A stretch of 64,000 bases of DNA from Pedobacter cryoconitis (GTDB taxonomy: Bacteria > Bacteroidota > Bacteroidia > Sphingobacteriales > Sphingobacteriaceae), in NCBI RefSeq assembly GCF_014200595.1, contig NZ_JACHCG010000003.1, forward strand, positions 283,986 to 347,985. The letters run 5' to 3'. The stretch's first letter is position 1. Every line of letters begins with the position of its first letter. The notes under the pieces were generated by a model. That model was given only the letters and a program-made list of their open reading frames with translations, was not told the origin of the DNA and did not search any database. A program made the translations under genes and the position numbers. Positions 8,425 through 17,851 of the stretch are shown here, piece after piece.

Positions 8425-10359
8425 TTAAGATTTTACGTCCAGATCCTCGAAGATTGAGTTTTTGCTCTTATATTCTTTAACCAGGTCTTTCATCAGGGTA
8501 ACTACTTGCAGGTCATCACATCTTTTAGCGTGTTCTATCAAAGCATAGATCTGAAGCTGAATTTCATCGAATGCATATTCTCTTACTTTACCAATCATGA
8601 TCTTTTCATGATGCGTAGGCATCGTATTCTCATTATCATTCAATAACTCTTCAAATAGTTTCTCTCCCGGTCTCAATCCAGAGTATTCAATCTGAATATC
8701 CTGATTAGGTACAAGCCCTGCCAGTTGAATCATCTTTTTAGCCAGGTCAACAATCTTTACAGATTTCCCCATATCAAAGATAAAGATCTCCCCGCCATCT
8801 CCCATACAACCAGCCTCCAGTACCAAACGGCACGCTTCAGGAATCGTCATAAAATAACGGGTAATCTCCGGATGGGTAACCGTAACAGGCCCTCCTTTTT
8901 CAATTTGCTGTTTAAACCTTGGGATCACTGACCCATTCGAGCCTAAAACATTTCCAAAACGGGTAGTAATAAATTTAGTGATCGGTTTAATATCAAGTTC
9001 ATTGATATAACTTAACCCGTTACTGAAAATATGATCTTTATGGTGCAGGGAATTATTCAGCGATTGTACATAGATTTCGGCAATCCTTTTAGATGCTCCC
9101 ATTACGTTTGTAGGGTTCACTGCTTTATCTGTAGAAATCATTACGAATTTCTGAACGCCGTACTTTACTGCCTTGTCAGCAATAGTTTTTGTGCCCAGTA
9201 CGTTGGTTTTAATCGCTTCACAAGGATTATCTTCCATTAGTGGTACATGTTTGTATGCACCGGCGTGATAGACGTAGTGAGGCTTAAAAGTACTGAATAG
9301 ATGTTCCATCCGTTTTTCATCACGTACGTCACCAATAAAAGCATGGAAATTCTGGTTTTTTGCTGTTTCAGTTAGTTCCAGGTACAACTCGTGAAGTGCC
9401 GTTTCAGACTGATCACATAAAATAATCAACCCTACTTCAAATTTCGTCAGCTGACGAACGATTTCACTTCCGATTGATCCGGCAGCGCCAGTAATCAGAA
9501 TACGTTTATTCTTAAGCTGATGCCCGATTCCCTCAATATCGATATGAATAGATTTCCTGTCCAACAGATCTTCGATATTAAGTTTTTTGATTTGAGTAGG
9601 CTGTAACTTCCCGTCCGTCCATACATTAGGAGGCGGAATGTTTAATACTTTAATCCCGTTTTCCAGGCAAACATCGATAATTTGATTCTTTCTCTCTTTA
9701 GGAATAGTGTACGATGCAAAAATAATTTCATCAAGCTGATGCTCAACAATCAGGTTCACGAGATCTTTAGCATCAAGAATTTTTATCCCGTCAATCGTTT
9801 TACCCATCTTCCGCTGATCGTCATCTACAAAGGCAATGATATTTTTATTGACATGAGGATCATGGTCAAAGGTTCTTTTAGTAGCGACGCCTGCTTCACC
9901 AGCCCCATAAATCATAACCCTGATCTTGTCGAGCTTTAAGTTTTTGATATAAATAAAGAAATATTTAATCAGAACACGGTAAGTAATTAATAAAAGAAAG
10001 CTTGACAGACCGTTGATGATTAATATACTATTAGGAATAATAGCATTATTACCGGTAGCAACAAAAGCCATATTAACCAGAAAAAAAGTACTGTTAATAA
10101 CAATTACTGCATATAGAATCCGAAAAGTATCTTGCGCACTTGTATATCTGATGATTCCAGAAAAAGTCTTAACCTTTAAAAAAACCAACGTACTGATTAC
10201 AGTAGTCACCAATACATTCCTGCTAAATTCTACATAATCTAATGTAGAAAGATCAAAATTTCTTTTGATTAGGTATGCCAATGTTAGCGATATAAAACAT
10301 ATCGTTAAATCAAGCGTAAATATTATCCATCTGGGTACTATGTTTATCTGACTGAACAA
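8425..10359 (-). CDS. membrane nucleotide-sugar 4,6-dehydratase (WbpM/CapD-like)
   Basis: 644 residues, about the size of WbpM. Four hydrophobic segments lie in residues 1-130. A first Rossmann fold starts at MIYGAGEAG near 149 and the catalytic SDR domain at ILITGAAGSIGSE near 287. The active site reads STDKAVNPTNVMGASKR, with Met420-xxx-Lys424 in place of the usual Tyr-xxx-Lys, as known for WbpM-type dehydratases. These enzymes convert UDP-GlcNAc to a UDP-4-keto-6-deoxy sugar at the inner membrane. Here it would feed the WbpV-like reductase at 13258 and the WbpL-like transferase at 12282. It is separated from them by the Wzi-like gene and by a repeat-rich 273-base gap that holds its own -7 box. 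Confidence 0.9.
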   Translation of the reverse strand: MFSQINIVPRWIIFTLDLTICFISLTLAYLIKRNFDLSTLDYVEFSRNVLVTTVISTLVFLKVKTFSGIIRYTSAQDTFRILYAVIVINSTFFLVNMAFVATGNNAIIPNSILIINGLSSFLLLITYRVLIKYFFIYIKNLKLDKIRVMIYGAGEAGVATKRTFDHDPHVNKNIIAFVDDDQRKMGKTIDGIKILDAKDLVNLIVEHQLDEIIFASYTIPKERKNQIIDVCLENGIKVLNIPPPNVWTDGKLQPTQIKKLNIEDLLDRKSIHIDIEGIGHQLKNKRILITGAAGSIGSEIVRQLTKFEVGLIILCDQSETALHELYLELTETAKNQNFHAFIGDVRDEKRMEHLFSTFKPHYVYHAGAYKHVPLMEDNPCEAIKTNVLGTKTIADKAVKYGVQKFVMISTDKAVNPTNVMGASKRIAEIYVQSLNNSLHHKDHIFSNGLSYINELDIKPITKFITTRFGNVLGSNGSVIPRFKQQIEKGGPVTVTHPEITRYFMTIPEACRLVLEAGCMGDGGEIFIFDMGKSVKIVDLAKKMIQLAGLVPNQDIQIEYSGLRPGEKLFEELLNDNENTMPTHHEKIMIGKVREYAFDEIQLQIYALIEHAKRCDDLQVVTLMKDLVKEYKSKNSIFEDLDVKS

Positions 10360-10632
10360 GATTTTATATTTTAATAATCCACAAATTTAATCAAAAAATC
10401 ATACCAAGTTGAAAATACCTATTTTCATTTATTAAAACATCAAAATAGATATATTACTATTTGATCAAATAACATCAAAATAGGTTAAAAACATAACACA
10501 AAAACCTATTTAAATTTTCTATTTAAATAAAAAAATCTTAAAAATATAATTTCGGTTTTAAAAGCATATCCATGAAATTTCAAATCTATGACCTAAATAA
10601 TGAACATTTTATTAGTCCACTGTCTGCTAAAA
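10360..10632. promoter_or_regulatory. A+T-rich intergenic region with palindromes and direct repeats
   Basis: No gene is seen. It contains GAAAATA-CC-TATTTTC (10411-10426), the 14-base perfect palindrome TATTTGATCAAATA (10458-10471), and the 13-base direct repeat AACATCAAAATAG at 10436-10448 and 10471-10483. A -7 box lies at 10382-10389. This arrangement would suit operators controlling the dehydratase gene. Confidence 0.45.
10382..10389 (-). promoter_or_regulatory. -7 promoter box TAAATTTG
   Basis: The minus strand reads TAAATTTG, 22 bases before the ATG at 10359. A TTG at 10407-10405 is 15 bases further upstream, shorter than the usual spacing to the -33 element. Confidence 0.45.
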
Positions 10633-12225
10633 CTAAAAATCTTTATAAATATTTCTAAATGAAGAACGAAGACCTATAGTAAAAAACCGTTGTTTGTCAA
10701 TGTATTCACTATTGCTTTCTTTTCTATAAGTCGCATCAAATTCTAATCTTAAGTTATTTTTAGGATTTAGTAAATATCCAAATTTTGCATCAGCAAAAAG
10801 GAGTTTAGTTTTTAAACCATGACCTATATTCACTCCGTAATCATCAACACGGGTAGTATAAGGCTTATAAATATCTTTCCCATAATTGAGACCATTTATA
10901 TCTAAACCGTAAGTTGCTGAAGTTAACTGTAATCTGACATCAAATCTTTTGTACCTATAACTAACAATACCAAGATACTCTGCAAAATTTGCCCCAAACG
11001 GATGAGCTAAAGGTTGATTATAATGCCCATAATTTTTGTAATGATCTAATGCTGAATAAGAATAAGGCCTTACTCTATTCATTTCAATCTGAGCACTTAG
11101 ATTTTTGACTTTAAAAATATCAAACCCCTTAATTCCAAGTTGTCCGCCTTGTTTATTAGCCCAATATCCTGTATTCGCAAAGACTTCTTTAAAAGTAAAT
11201 TCATTGATCATTAATTGTCCGTAAGCCACATAACGATCCGCTATTTTATAACTGGCATTAAATCCAATCAGCGCTTTATCAGGAGATCCGTTTGCATATT
11301 CAGTTGGTCTCATAAACATTACGGGATTTACATAACTAAAATCAAAACCTCTTGGCTTCCACATAATATTTTCAAACAAGCCCAGGCTTAATCTTTTAGT
11401 AGCATTCCAGCTTAAATAATGGAACAGACCATATTTCTTCGGAAAAGGGGTTTCATCATCAAATGGCGTTTCGTTAAAATCGATAAATTGAGCCCACATA
11501 GCCATATAACGAACACTACCTAAGGTTGCTGTTACCTTGAAGAATGGATAATTAAATGAATTATCTGATAATAATAAAGATCTGTAACCGTCTCCGATAA
11601 AGTTTTTATCATATCCTAATTGGAAATTCACATATTTCGATGGCGTATACGATAATGTTCCTCCTGAATAAGCATAATCAAATCCTCCTGTACCGTAAGT
11701 TTTTGCATATCCCTGCCCGGGAACAACTCTGTTAGTAGTAATATAATCAGTAATATAACGGGCAAACTTCCCCTGATTTTCATAAAAATGGCTTGTAAAA
11801 GAGAATTGTTTCCCTATTTTACCTCCTAATTCAATACCACGTGTATTGAGCCAGATTGTATTACTTCCTTGCCTGCCAATTTGCATATCAGGAAGAAAAT
11901 CAAGGTAAAATGAATAATCTTTATCATTGACTTCTACAAGGTGCTGTTGAAAAATCTTCCTAAACAACCAATTTTTATTCTGCCAATCTTTCTCAAGCGG
12001 CATTACACTTTTTAATATACTGTCTTTACCAAGACTGTCTATATCACTTGCAATATAAGGGAGCAGGGATGTATGAATCCGTTTAGAATTATTAAAATAT
12101 ATATCTTTCCCCAATTTATTATTAAGATCATGATCAATCGGTAATAATTCAGACTGACCACTAGCCTTATTAATTATTAACGCAAAGAAAATGCAGCAGA
12201 CCAATCTAAGTTTCGTACAGTTCAT
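10633..12225 (-). CDS. outer-membrane Wzi-like capsule assembly / RemB-like protein
   Basis: 530 residues with a signal peptide (residues 1-23, ending NKASGQ) followed by a long beta-rich sequence. Alternating aromatic and polar strands run through to the C-terminus, which ends in FRNIYKDF, as in outer-membrane barrels. Size and place at the end of a polysaccharide locus fit the Wzi-like family, which anchors or passes capsule at the cell surface; related proteins in gliding bacteria are called RemB. A -7 box only 5 bases before the ATG points to a near-leaderless mRNA. The family assignment rests on overall pattern rather than a catalytic motif. Confidence 0.75.
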   Translation of the reverse strand: MNCTKLRLVCCIFFALIINKASGQSELLPIDHDLNNKLGKDIYFNNSKRIHTSLLPYIASDIDSLGKDSILKSVMPLEKDWQNKNWLFRKIFQQHLVEVNDKDYSFYLDFLPDMQIGRQGSNTIWLNTRGIELGGKIGKQFSFTSHFYENQGKFARYITDYITTNRVVPGQGYAKTYGTGGFDYAYSGGTLSYTPSKYVNFQLGYDKNFIGDGYRSLLLSDNSFNYPFFKVTATLGSVRYMAMWAQFIDFNETPFDDETPFPKKYGLFHYLSWNATKRLSLGLFENIMWKPRGFDFSYVNPVMFMRPTEYANGSPDKALIGFNASYKIADRYVAYGQLMINEFTFKEVFANTGYWANKQGGQLGIKGFDIFKVKNLSAQIEMNRVRPYSYSALDHYKNYGHYNQPLAHPFGANFAEYLGIVSYRYKRFDVRLQLTSATYGLDINGLNYGKDIYKPYTTRVDDYGVNIGHGLKTKLLFADAKFGYLLNPKNNLRLEFDATYRKESNSEYIDKQRFFTIGLRSSFRNIYKDF

Positions 12226-12230
12226 AAAAG

Positions 12231-12238
12231 CAAAGTTA
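12231..12238 (-). promoter_or_regulatory. -7 promoter box TAACTTTG
   Basis: The minus strand reads TAACTTTG with only five bases between the box and the ATG at 12225, so the transcript would begin at or very near the start codon. The same box and spacing occur upstream of the gene starting at 48008. Confidence 0.5.
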
Positions 12239-12281
12239 TATTATTCAGGATAATTTATTGTGTTATGTGGATTAAAAGAAC

Positions 12282-13247
12282 TTAATCTCCAATTAGTCTT
12301 GTAGAACCCTCAACAGCAAACCTACATACCAGGAAAATTATTGTAGTAAATATTAAAAATAAGAAAAATATAAAAATAGTATGTGGCATCCAAAATATAA
12401 TTAAAGCATTTATAGCTAACTGAGCACTGGCGTAAATCGCAGAGATCGCTAAGTGAGGTATTTTTTTTTCATTAGCCCAATATTGATAAAAATGGCTTCT
12501 ATGTGCCTCAAAAATATTTTCTTTCCGTATCAGCCTAAAAAATATAGTAGTAATCGTATCTAATCCATATAAAAGAAGAAATAGTAGATAACTAAAATCT
12601 TCTGTTTTAATAACTACCAGAAGCAAAAAGAAAAGAATAATGAAGGCTATGCCAACACTTCCGACATCACCAGCAAAACACTTAGCTTTTTTCCTGAAGT
12701 TGAAATAATTAAATACAAGAACTGAGATAATTGATGTGATTAAAAGATCAGTTGTAACAAATTCTACAATATAAATATTGACATAAAGTAATGTACAAAG
12801 TGTTATTAACGCATAGGAGCCTGTAATTCCGTTAATTCCATCCATAAAATTAATTGCATTAATACTTCCGATTACAAGTATTAATGCAAGAATTATCCAG
12901 AATATAGAAAGATTGAAAAGGTCCAGCTGATAAAATAATAGCGCTACAGCAATCAAATGGAATGCTATCCTTATTTTATTGCTAACGGGCTTTATATCAT
13001 CTACGAAGCTTATAAATGAGATGATACCTAAACCTAAAAGGAAATAACCATATTCAAATCCAAAATAAAGAGGATATAACAAGAGTGCAATAGAAAAAAT
13101 GATCCCTCCACCTCTTAAGGTAACATTACTGTGTGAACTTCTATGATTAGGCTGATCAATAATATTAAATCTACCAGCTATTTTAAAATAGAGCAGTTCA
13201 GCTAAAAATAGTACAATAAATCCTGTAAGTATTAACATTAAATTCAT
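12282..13247 (-). CDS. polyprenyl-phosphate sugar-1-phosphate transferase (MraY/WecA/WbpL-like)
   Basis: 321 residues, almost all in about ten membrane helices. Diagnostic cytoplasmic motifs of the PNPT family are present: HRSSHSNVTLRGGGI near residue 36, DDIKPVSNKIR near 85, NAINFMDGINGITGS near 130, FAGDVGSVG near 190 and a final HRSHFYQYW near 245. The family starts polysaccharide synthesis by moving a sugar 1-phosphate from a UDP-sugar to undecaprenyl phosphate. It starts 10 bases after the WbpV-like gene, and in O-antigen clusters that pair loads FucNAc or QuiNAc. It is the only clear initiating transferase in the locus. Confidence 0.9.
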   Translation of the reverse strand: MNLMLILTGFIVLFLAELLYFKIAGRFNIIDQPNHRSSHSNVTLRGGGIIFSIALLLYPLYFGFEYGYFLLGLGIISFISFVDDIKPVSNKIRIAFHLIAVALLFYQLDLFNLSIFWIILALILVIGSINAINFMDGINGITGSYALITLCTLLYVNIYIVEFVTTDLLITSIISVLVFNYFNFRKKAKCFAGDVGSVGIAFIILFFLLLVVIKTEDFSYLLFLLLYGLDTITTIFFRLIRKENIFEAHRSHFYQYWANEKKIPHLAISAIYASAQLAINALIIFWMPHTIFIFFLFLIFTTIIFLVCRFAVEGSTRLIGD

Positions 13248-13257
13248 GAAGTATAGG

Positions 13258-14160
13258 CTAAGATTTTAGAAAAGAAAGAGCAGTGATCTTCAATCCTTCT
13301 TTGGATGAAAGTGGTAATTGTTTATTGAGCGCTTTCCTGAGTTTGTCATTGCTAACTACGTAACTCTCTGTAAGTTTATCCAAACGCTCAGTATTCAAAG
13401 GTAGAAGTAGCTTATCTCCCACATTTGCAATAAATCTGATTAAATTAGCAGGTATATGCCATAATCTAGGTTTTTTATTTAAGGAAGCAGAAAGTATAGT
13501 AACAACTTCATTCGTCGAAAGTGGTTCATCATCAGCAACATTATAAATGCCAGAAGGAATGTCTCTCTGTAAAATGAGTTCCTGAATGACGAAACAAAGG
13601 TTCTCTACACTTAAAAAAGAACGTTTATTATCAAAAGCACCCAGTGGATAAGGTATTCCCTTTCTTATTATCTGATATAGCAGATTGAGATTCCCTTTAT
13701 TTCCTTCTCCATGTATCATACAAGGTCTAAGAATAAAATATGACTTTCCCGGTGGTAGCGGCTGGTTAGTAATATATTGTTCTGCCATAAACTTAGACTT
13801 CCCATAGTGAGTTTCAGGAACTGGTACTTCATTTTCAGTTAGTATGCCTTCAACCTTATCAGCGGCTGCTTTGACAGAACTGATAAATATGAATATACTG
13901 GCATCGGATTTTAAAAAAGAGTCGTAAAGTTTTTTTGTTAACTCATGGTTTACCTCATAATAAGCGTCAGGTGAAGACACTTTTTTCAAATCATGCGCCT
14001 TTCCAGCAAGATGGACAATAGCCTTCGAACCATTTAGCATTTCCGGATTTGACTCATTAAGTTCTGTCCTTGATAAACTTTGTATAGTTAATATCTTATT
14101 CAGGTAACGCTTCAAATTTACTCCTACAAACCCGGTAGCACCTGTCAGTGTTAATTTCAT
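13258..14160 (-). CDS. NAD-dependent epimerase/4-ketoreductase (WbpV-like)
   Basis: 300-residue extended SDR. It begins with the NAD-binding GATGFVGVNLKRYL; an AGKAHDL segment follows, with SSVKAAA near residue 94 and the catalytic YGKSK near 118. In known pairs the enzyme reduces the 4-keto-6-deoxy product of a WbpM-type dehydratase to UDP-FucNAc or UDP-QuiNAc, which the adjacent PNPT transferase uses. Both partners occur here. The alternative is a plain UDP-hexose 4-epimerase. Confidence 0.82.
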   Translation of the reverse strand: MKLTLTGATGFVGVNLKRYLNKILTIQSLSRTELNESNPEMLNGSKAIVHLAGKAHDLKKVSSPDAYYEVNHELTKKLYDSFLKSDASIFIFISSVKAAADKVEGILTENEVPVPETHYGKSKFMAEQYITNQPLPPGKSYFILRPCMIHGEGNKGNLNLLYQIIRKGIPYPLGAFDNKRSFLSVENLCFVIQELILQRDIPSGIYNVADDEPLSTNEVVTILSASLNKKPRLWHIPANLIRFIANVGDKLLLPLNTERLDKLTESYVVSNDKLRKALNKQLPLSSKEGLKITALSFLKS

Positions 14161-14168
14161 GATTATTA

Positions 14169-15320
14169 TTAATTAGATAAGAGGACTTTACGCTCAATCT
14201 CTTTCCAGATTTCATGCTGTCCAAAATTCTCCAGAATAAAGGCACGTCCATTTTTCCCATGTTCCTTTATCAATGCAGGGTTATTTAAATACTTTCTGAC
14301 TTTATTAACTATATCAGCTGGATCCAAATCAATGAACATTCCGGTTTTATTTTCCAGAATTGAATCTATACATCCTGTTGCCCTGGTCGTGAGTACCGGT
14401 AATTCAAAAGCCGAAGCTTCTAATACTACCGTTGGGAAACCCTCACGATAGGACGGTAAAATAAAAATATCTATTAAACGATAGTAAGGAGCAATATCTC
14501 CAACCAGTCCTGTATAAATGATACTTGGAGTGTTTTTTAAATAGAATTGAAGATCTTCGGACAAGGTGTCTCTTTCTTCTAAAGGACCAACTAAAAAAAG
14601 TTTAATATTTGATTCCACTTTTATTAATTCTTTCCAGGCAGTTAGAAGTTCACTAATCCCCTTGTCATTCACTAACCTGCCAACATAACCAATAATGCGA
14701 TTTTCAGCTGTTATACCGTATTGTGCTCTAAGTTTCTCTATTTGTTCAGGTGTTATACTCTCTTTTTTAAACCTATCTATTGCATCAATTCCATTACAAG
14801 TGCCTTTATTTAAAAGAATATTTTTTTTGACTGCGCTCAGTTTATCACCATTTGAAATCTTTAAAACCGAAGGACTTACACACACTACCTTTGTGGCTAA
14901 AGAGCCTGTAAAACGCTCAACTGTCTTTAGTATTAAACGCTTTAAGCCTTTTGAAGTCTCAAACATCAGTCCATGACGAAAATAAACCCTGATTTTTACT
15001 CCGGCTAAATAGGCAGCTATCATTCCTAATAGCCCACCTTTTGGAGTATGTGCAATGACAATATCAATCTGTTCCCGCTTAATAAGCCGAATCAGCATAT
15101 AAATAGCTTTTATATCTTCGATTATATTTACTTCTCTTAAACTATTTAAACCTATTGGTGTAAATCCTTTTTGTTTTGAATAATCCGTAAGATGAACTGA
15201 TGATTGACAGGCCACATAAAATTTAACGCCTTTTTCCATAAAATAATCAAACTGATCACCAATGAAGTATGGTAATACAAAAGATATATTTACTACGTGC
15301 AGAATCTTCTTGTCTATCAT
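14169..15320 (-). CDS. family 4 glycosyltransferase
   Basis: 383 residues, GT-B fold. The N-terminal domain includes IVIAHTPKGGLLGMIAA. The C-terminal nucleotide-binding domain has YVGRLVNDKGI near residue 212 and the family 4 signature LPSYREGFPTVVLEASAFELP near 287, with the donor-phosphate Glu motif EGFPxxxxE. It retains the anomeric configuration of the donor; donor and acceptor sugars are unknown. A single-domain cytosolic enzyme without a signal peptide, 8 bases from the next gene in the polysaccharide operon. Confidence 0.88.
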   Translation of the reverse strand: MIDKKILHVVNISFVLPYFIGDQFDYFMEKGVKFYVACQSSVHLTDYSKQKGFTPIGLNSLREVNIIEDIKAIYMLIRLIKREQIDIVIAHTPKGGLLGMIAAYLAGVKIRVYFRHGLMFETSKGLKRLILKTVERFTGSLATKVVCVSPSVLKISNGDKLSAVKKNILLNKGTCNGIDAIDRFKKESITPEQIEKLRAQYGITAENRIIGYVGRLVNDKGISELLTAWKELIKVESNIKLFLVGPLEERDTLSEDLQFYLKNTPSIIYTGLVGDIAPYYRLIDIFILPSYREGFPTVVLEASAFELPVLTTRATGCIDSILENKTGMFIDLDPADIVNKVRKYLNNPALIKEHGKNGRAFILENFGQHEIWKEIERKVLLSN

Positions 15321-15334
15321 TAAAAATGTATCAG

Positions 15335-16690
15335 TTATAAATTGAACTCAACAGGGGTTGAATTCATTTTGTTTGTATTTATAATTTTCCCTTTGTTACC
15401 AGAATAGCTTTTTTTAAGTTGCAGATGCCCTATACCTTGAAAACTATCATTGACAGGAATTGAATTTGAATAATTATTAAAAAGAATAGGATACTTTAGT
15501 TTTTGCGGTTGCTTAACTACATATTTATTTTTTCTAATAATCAGATTATCAGCTTTTATATTAACGATACTGTTTGAAAAGTAGTCAAAATCGCCAGAGA
15601 CAGTAAAGGTATTACCTTCTATTAGACTACCAGCCCGTGAATTATCACCCGCAACAAAATTCATTAAGGATCTGTCACTTATCGCATTAATATCACGTGT
15701 TCTTTTTAAAGTTGTTGATTTGGGCAAACCATTGTTAGAAACAATATTATCGATAATTTTCACAGGATAATTGCGGATTTCGTTATTGTTAAATAAAACA
15801 ATTCCCATATCCGTTCCCCAGATCGTATTCTGACTAATTAAGTGACCGCCATAATCAGCTTCAAGGTGTATTCCCCTGTCATAGCCGAAAATATTATTAT
15901 TTGATATTGTACACTTTTCAGCCATAAATTCGAGAACGATTCCGCAACGTCCTAACTGTTTGGTGATACTAAAATCATTTTTTACCAGGTTGTTTTTGAT
16001 CACAGCTGAGGAGACATCTGCGATATAGATACCGTCTCCATAATCATCAGCCTTAGGATTATAGCCCCAGCAATTGATTACTTTACAATTCAGAATGCTA
16101 ACATCATTGAATCTTGAGGTTAGAGGAATTCCAACTTGTTTAGTTGCACTGATGTATATTCCCTGTCCATAAATATCAGAGACTTTAACATTTTTAATTT
16201 TAGCACTTTTCTTGTCCGTTACCGATAAACCGCAGAACCAATTATTAGTATTAATAAATTGGTTGGATGCACTATAATGATAAGCTCCAAAACCACCTTG
16301 CAAATTCAAATTACTGATAGATACAGTACCAGTTGCCTGGGTTTCCAAATATCCTCTGATACTTAACACAGACATCAGTGCTGTACATGATATGACAGGA
16401 TATTCGTTGTTCTTAATTTCCCCTGTCATTTCAAAATTATTGTTCAGATAATGTGCAATAAGACCTTTAGAAATTTTATATTTTCCTGCCGGAAATACTA
16501 CCCTGGAGTTTTGGTCCTTTAATGCTTCATTAATACATTTTTGTATTGCTGAATAATCATCAGCAATGCCATTTCCTTTCGCTCCAAAATCTTTAACATT
16601 GTAGATTTTAACAGGTGGCTGTTGAGAAAATGAACAGCTTACGTTTATTAAAACAAACGCAACAATCAACTTTAGTTTTGAATAAGACAT
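15335..16690 (-). CDS. secreted right-handed beta-helix protein (pectate-lyase-3 type N-terminus)
   Basis: 451 residues with a signal peptide (ending CSFSQQ). The mature N-terminus reads IYNVKDFGAKGNGIADDYSA, the start of the pectate-lyase-like superfamily fold found in rhamnogalacturonases, phage depolymerases and mannuronan epimerases. Many short N-rich turns follow (NNNIFGYDRG, SQNTIWGTD), one per helix coil. It lies between two glycosyltransferases and its start overlaps the upstream gene by 19 bases, so it probably acts on the product polymer in the periplasm or outside. Whether it cleaves, epimerises or only binds is not evident. Confidence 0.85.
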   Translation of the reverse strand: MSYSKLKLIVAFVLINVSCSFSQQPPVKIYNVKDFGAKGNGIADDYSAIQKCINEALKDQNSRVVFPAGKYKISKGLIAHYLNNNFEMTGEIKNNEYPVISCTALMSVLSIRGYLETQATGTVSISNLNLQGGFGAYHYSASNQFINTNNWFCGLSVTDKKSAKIKNVKVSDIYGQGIYISATKQVGIPLTSRFNDVSILNCKVINCWGYNPKADDYGDGIYIADVSSAVIKNNLVKNDFSITKQLGRCGIVLEFMAEKCTISNNNIFGYDRGIHLEADYGGHLISQNTIWGTDMGIVLFNNNEIRNYPVKIIDNIVSNNGLPKSTTLKRTRDINAISDRSLMNFVAGDNSRAGSLIEGNTFTVSGDFDYFSNSIVNIKADNLIIRKNKYVVKQPQKLKYPILFNNYSNSIPVNDSFQGIGHLQLKKSYSGNKGKIINTNKMNSTPVEFNL

Positions 16691-17793
16691 TTTTTATAAA
16701 TATTAATAATATGTTCAACCATATTTTTCACATCAAACTTTTGTGACCTTTTTAAACAACGGCCTGCAATCTGCTCATAAAACAAATTATTATCCAAAAG
16801 GCTATTGATCTGCGTCGCAAGATCTTTTTCGTTTGCACTTAGAAAAAGTAGTCCGGCACCATCTACGACTTCTTTTAAACCGGGAACATCAGATGCAATG
16901 ACGGGTTTGCCAGCTGCCATACCTTCTACCGCAGCTAATCCAAAACCTTCCCATACCGAAGACTGTATAACAATATCACTTGTCTTCAGCAATTCAGGAA
17001 TATCCATTCTGACCCCTAAAAATCTAACTCTGTCCATTAAATTTAATTCAGAAACTAAATGCACACACTCACTTTTCAACTCTCCGTCACCTACCAGTAA
17101 AAGCTTTACAGACAAAGGTAACAGTGATAATGCCTTAATTAATGTTTTCTGATCTTTTTGCACACTAAACCTTGAAACCTGGATTAAAATCCGGGCATCT
17201 TCCTGTTCAAAAAAATCAGTTCTCAGAAGCGGCCCCGCATTCATTAGTCTTTTAGCATCAATACCATTATATACCACAACTACGTCATTTCGAAGTCCAA
17301 GCTTATGTATCAGCATAGCTTTAACTTCTGGTGTAATAGCTGTAATTACAGCATAGTTTTTATATATTATCCTGTCGATCATTCTAAAAAAAGAAGATTC
17401 TGCTCGTTTATTGTTTGTACTATGTTCAGTAAATACCAATTTGACCTTACTTCGTGTAATAAATTTAGCAATACTCACAAAATAAAGTGCGGGGAATAAG
17501 TGTACATGAATAATGTCATATTCATTCATATATTTCAATAGCCTGAAAATATGTAATGGATTATATACCGATCCATTGCCGAATGAAATTACCCTGCCGG
17601 AGAAAATTTCATTTAATCTTCGTCTAAAAGGAGTTTGTTCTCCATTCAACAATAATAAATCAGTAACAAGTTCTTTTTCAAGGGTCGAATATAAAGGAAG
17701 TGTTTCTACCAGCAACTTCTCAGCTCCGCCAGTCCCAAGGTTATTTATTATATGAAGGATTTTTATGCTCATTTTTATTTTATTAGCAGACAA
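16672..17793 (-). CDS. family 4 glycosyltransferase
   Basis: 373 residues, GT-B. It opens IKILHIINNLGTGGAEKLL, a GT4 N-terminus with the acceptor-side GGAE motif. The C-terminal domain has IQVSRFSVQKDQKTLI near 208 and SSVWEGFGLAAVEGMAAGKPV near 278, the EGFGxxxxE donor signature. The first ATG (17793) and the one at residue 8 are both possible. It overlaps the beta-helix gene by 19 bases and is preceded by a 58-base gap, one of the larger gaps in this operon. Confidence 0.88.
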   Translation of the reverse strand: MSANKIKMSIKILHIINNLGTGGAEKLLVETLPLYSTLEKELVTDLLLLNGEQTPFRRRLNEIFSGRVISFGNGSVYNPLHIFRLLKYMNEYDIIHVHLFPALYFVSIAKFITRSKVKLVFTEHSTNNKRAESSFFRMIDRIIYKNYAVITAITPEVKAMLIHKLGLRNDVVVVYNGIDAKRLMNAGPLLRTDFFEQEDARILIQVSRFSVQKDQKTLIKALSLLPLSVKLLLVGDGELKSECVHLVSELNLMDRVRFLGVRMDIPELLKTSDIVIQSSVWEGFGLAAVEGMAAGKPVIASDVPGLKEVVDGAGLLFLSANEKDLATQINSLLDNNLFYEQIAGRCLKRSQKFDVKNMVEHIINIYKKCLIQN

Positions 17794-17851
17794 TTAGTCC
17801 TGCATATAGCAAATTTGACTTGCAATCTTATTTTCGCTGCGATGAAATAAA

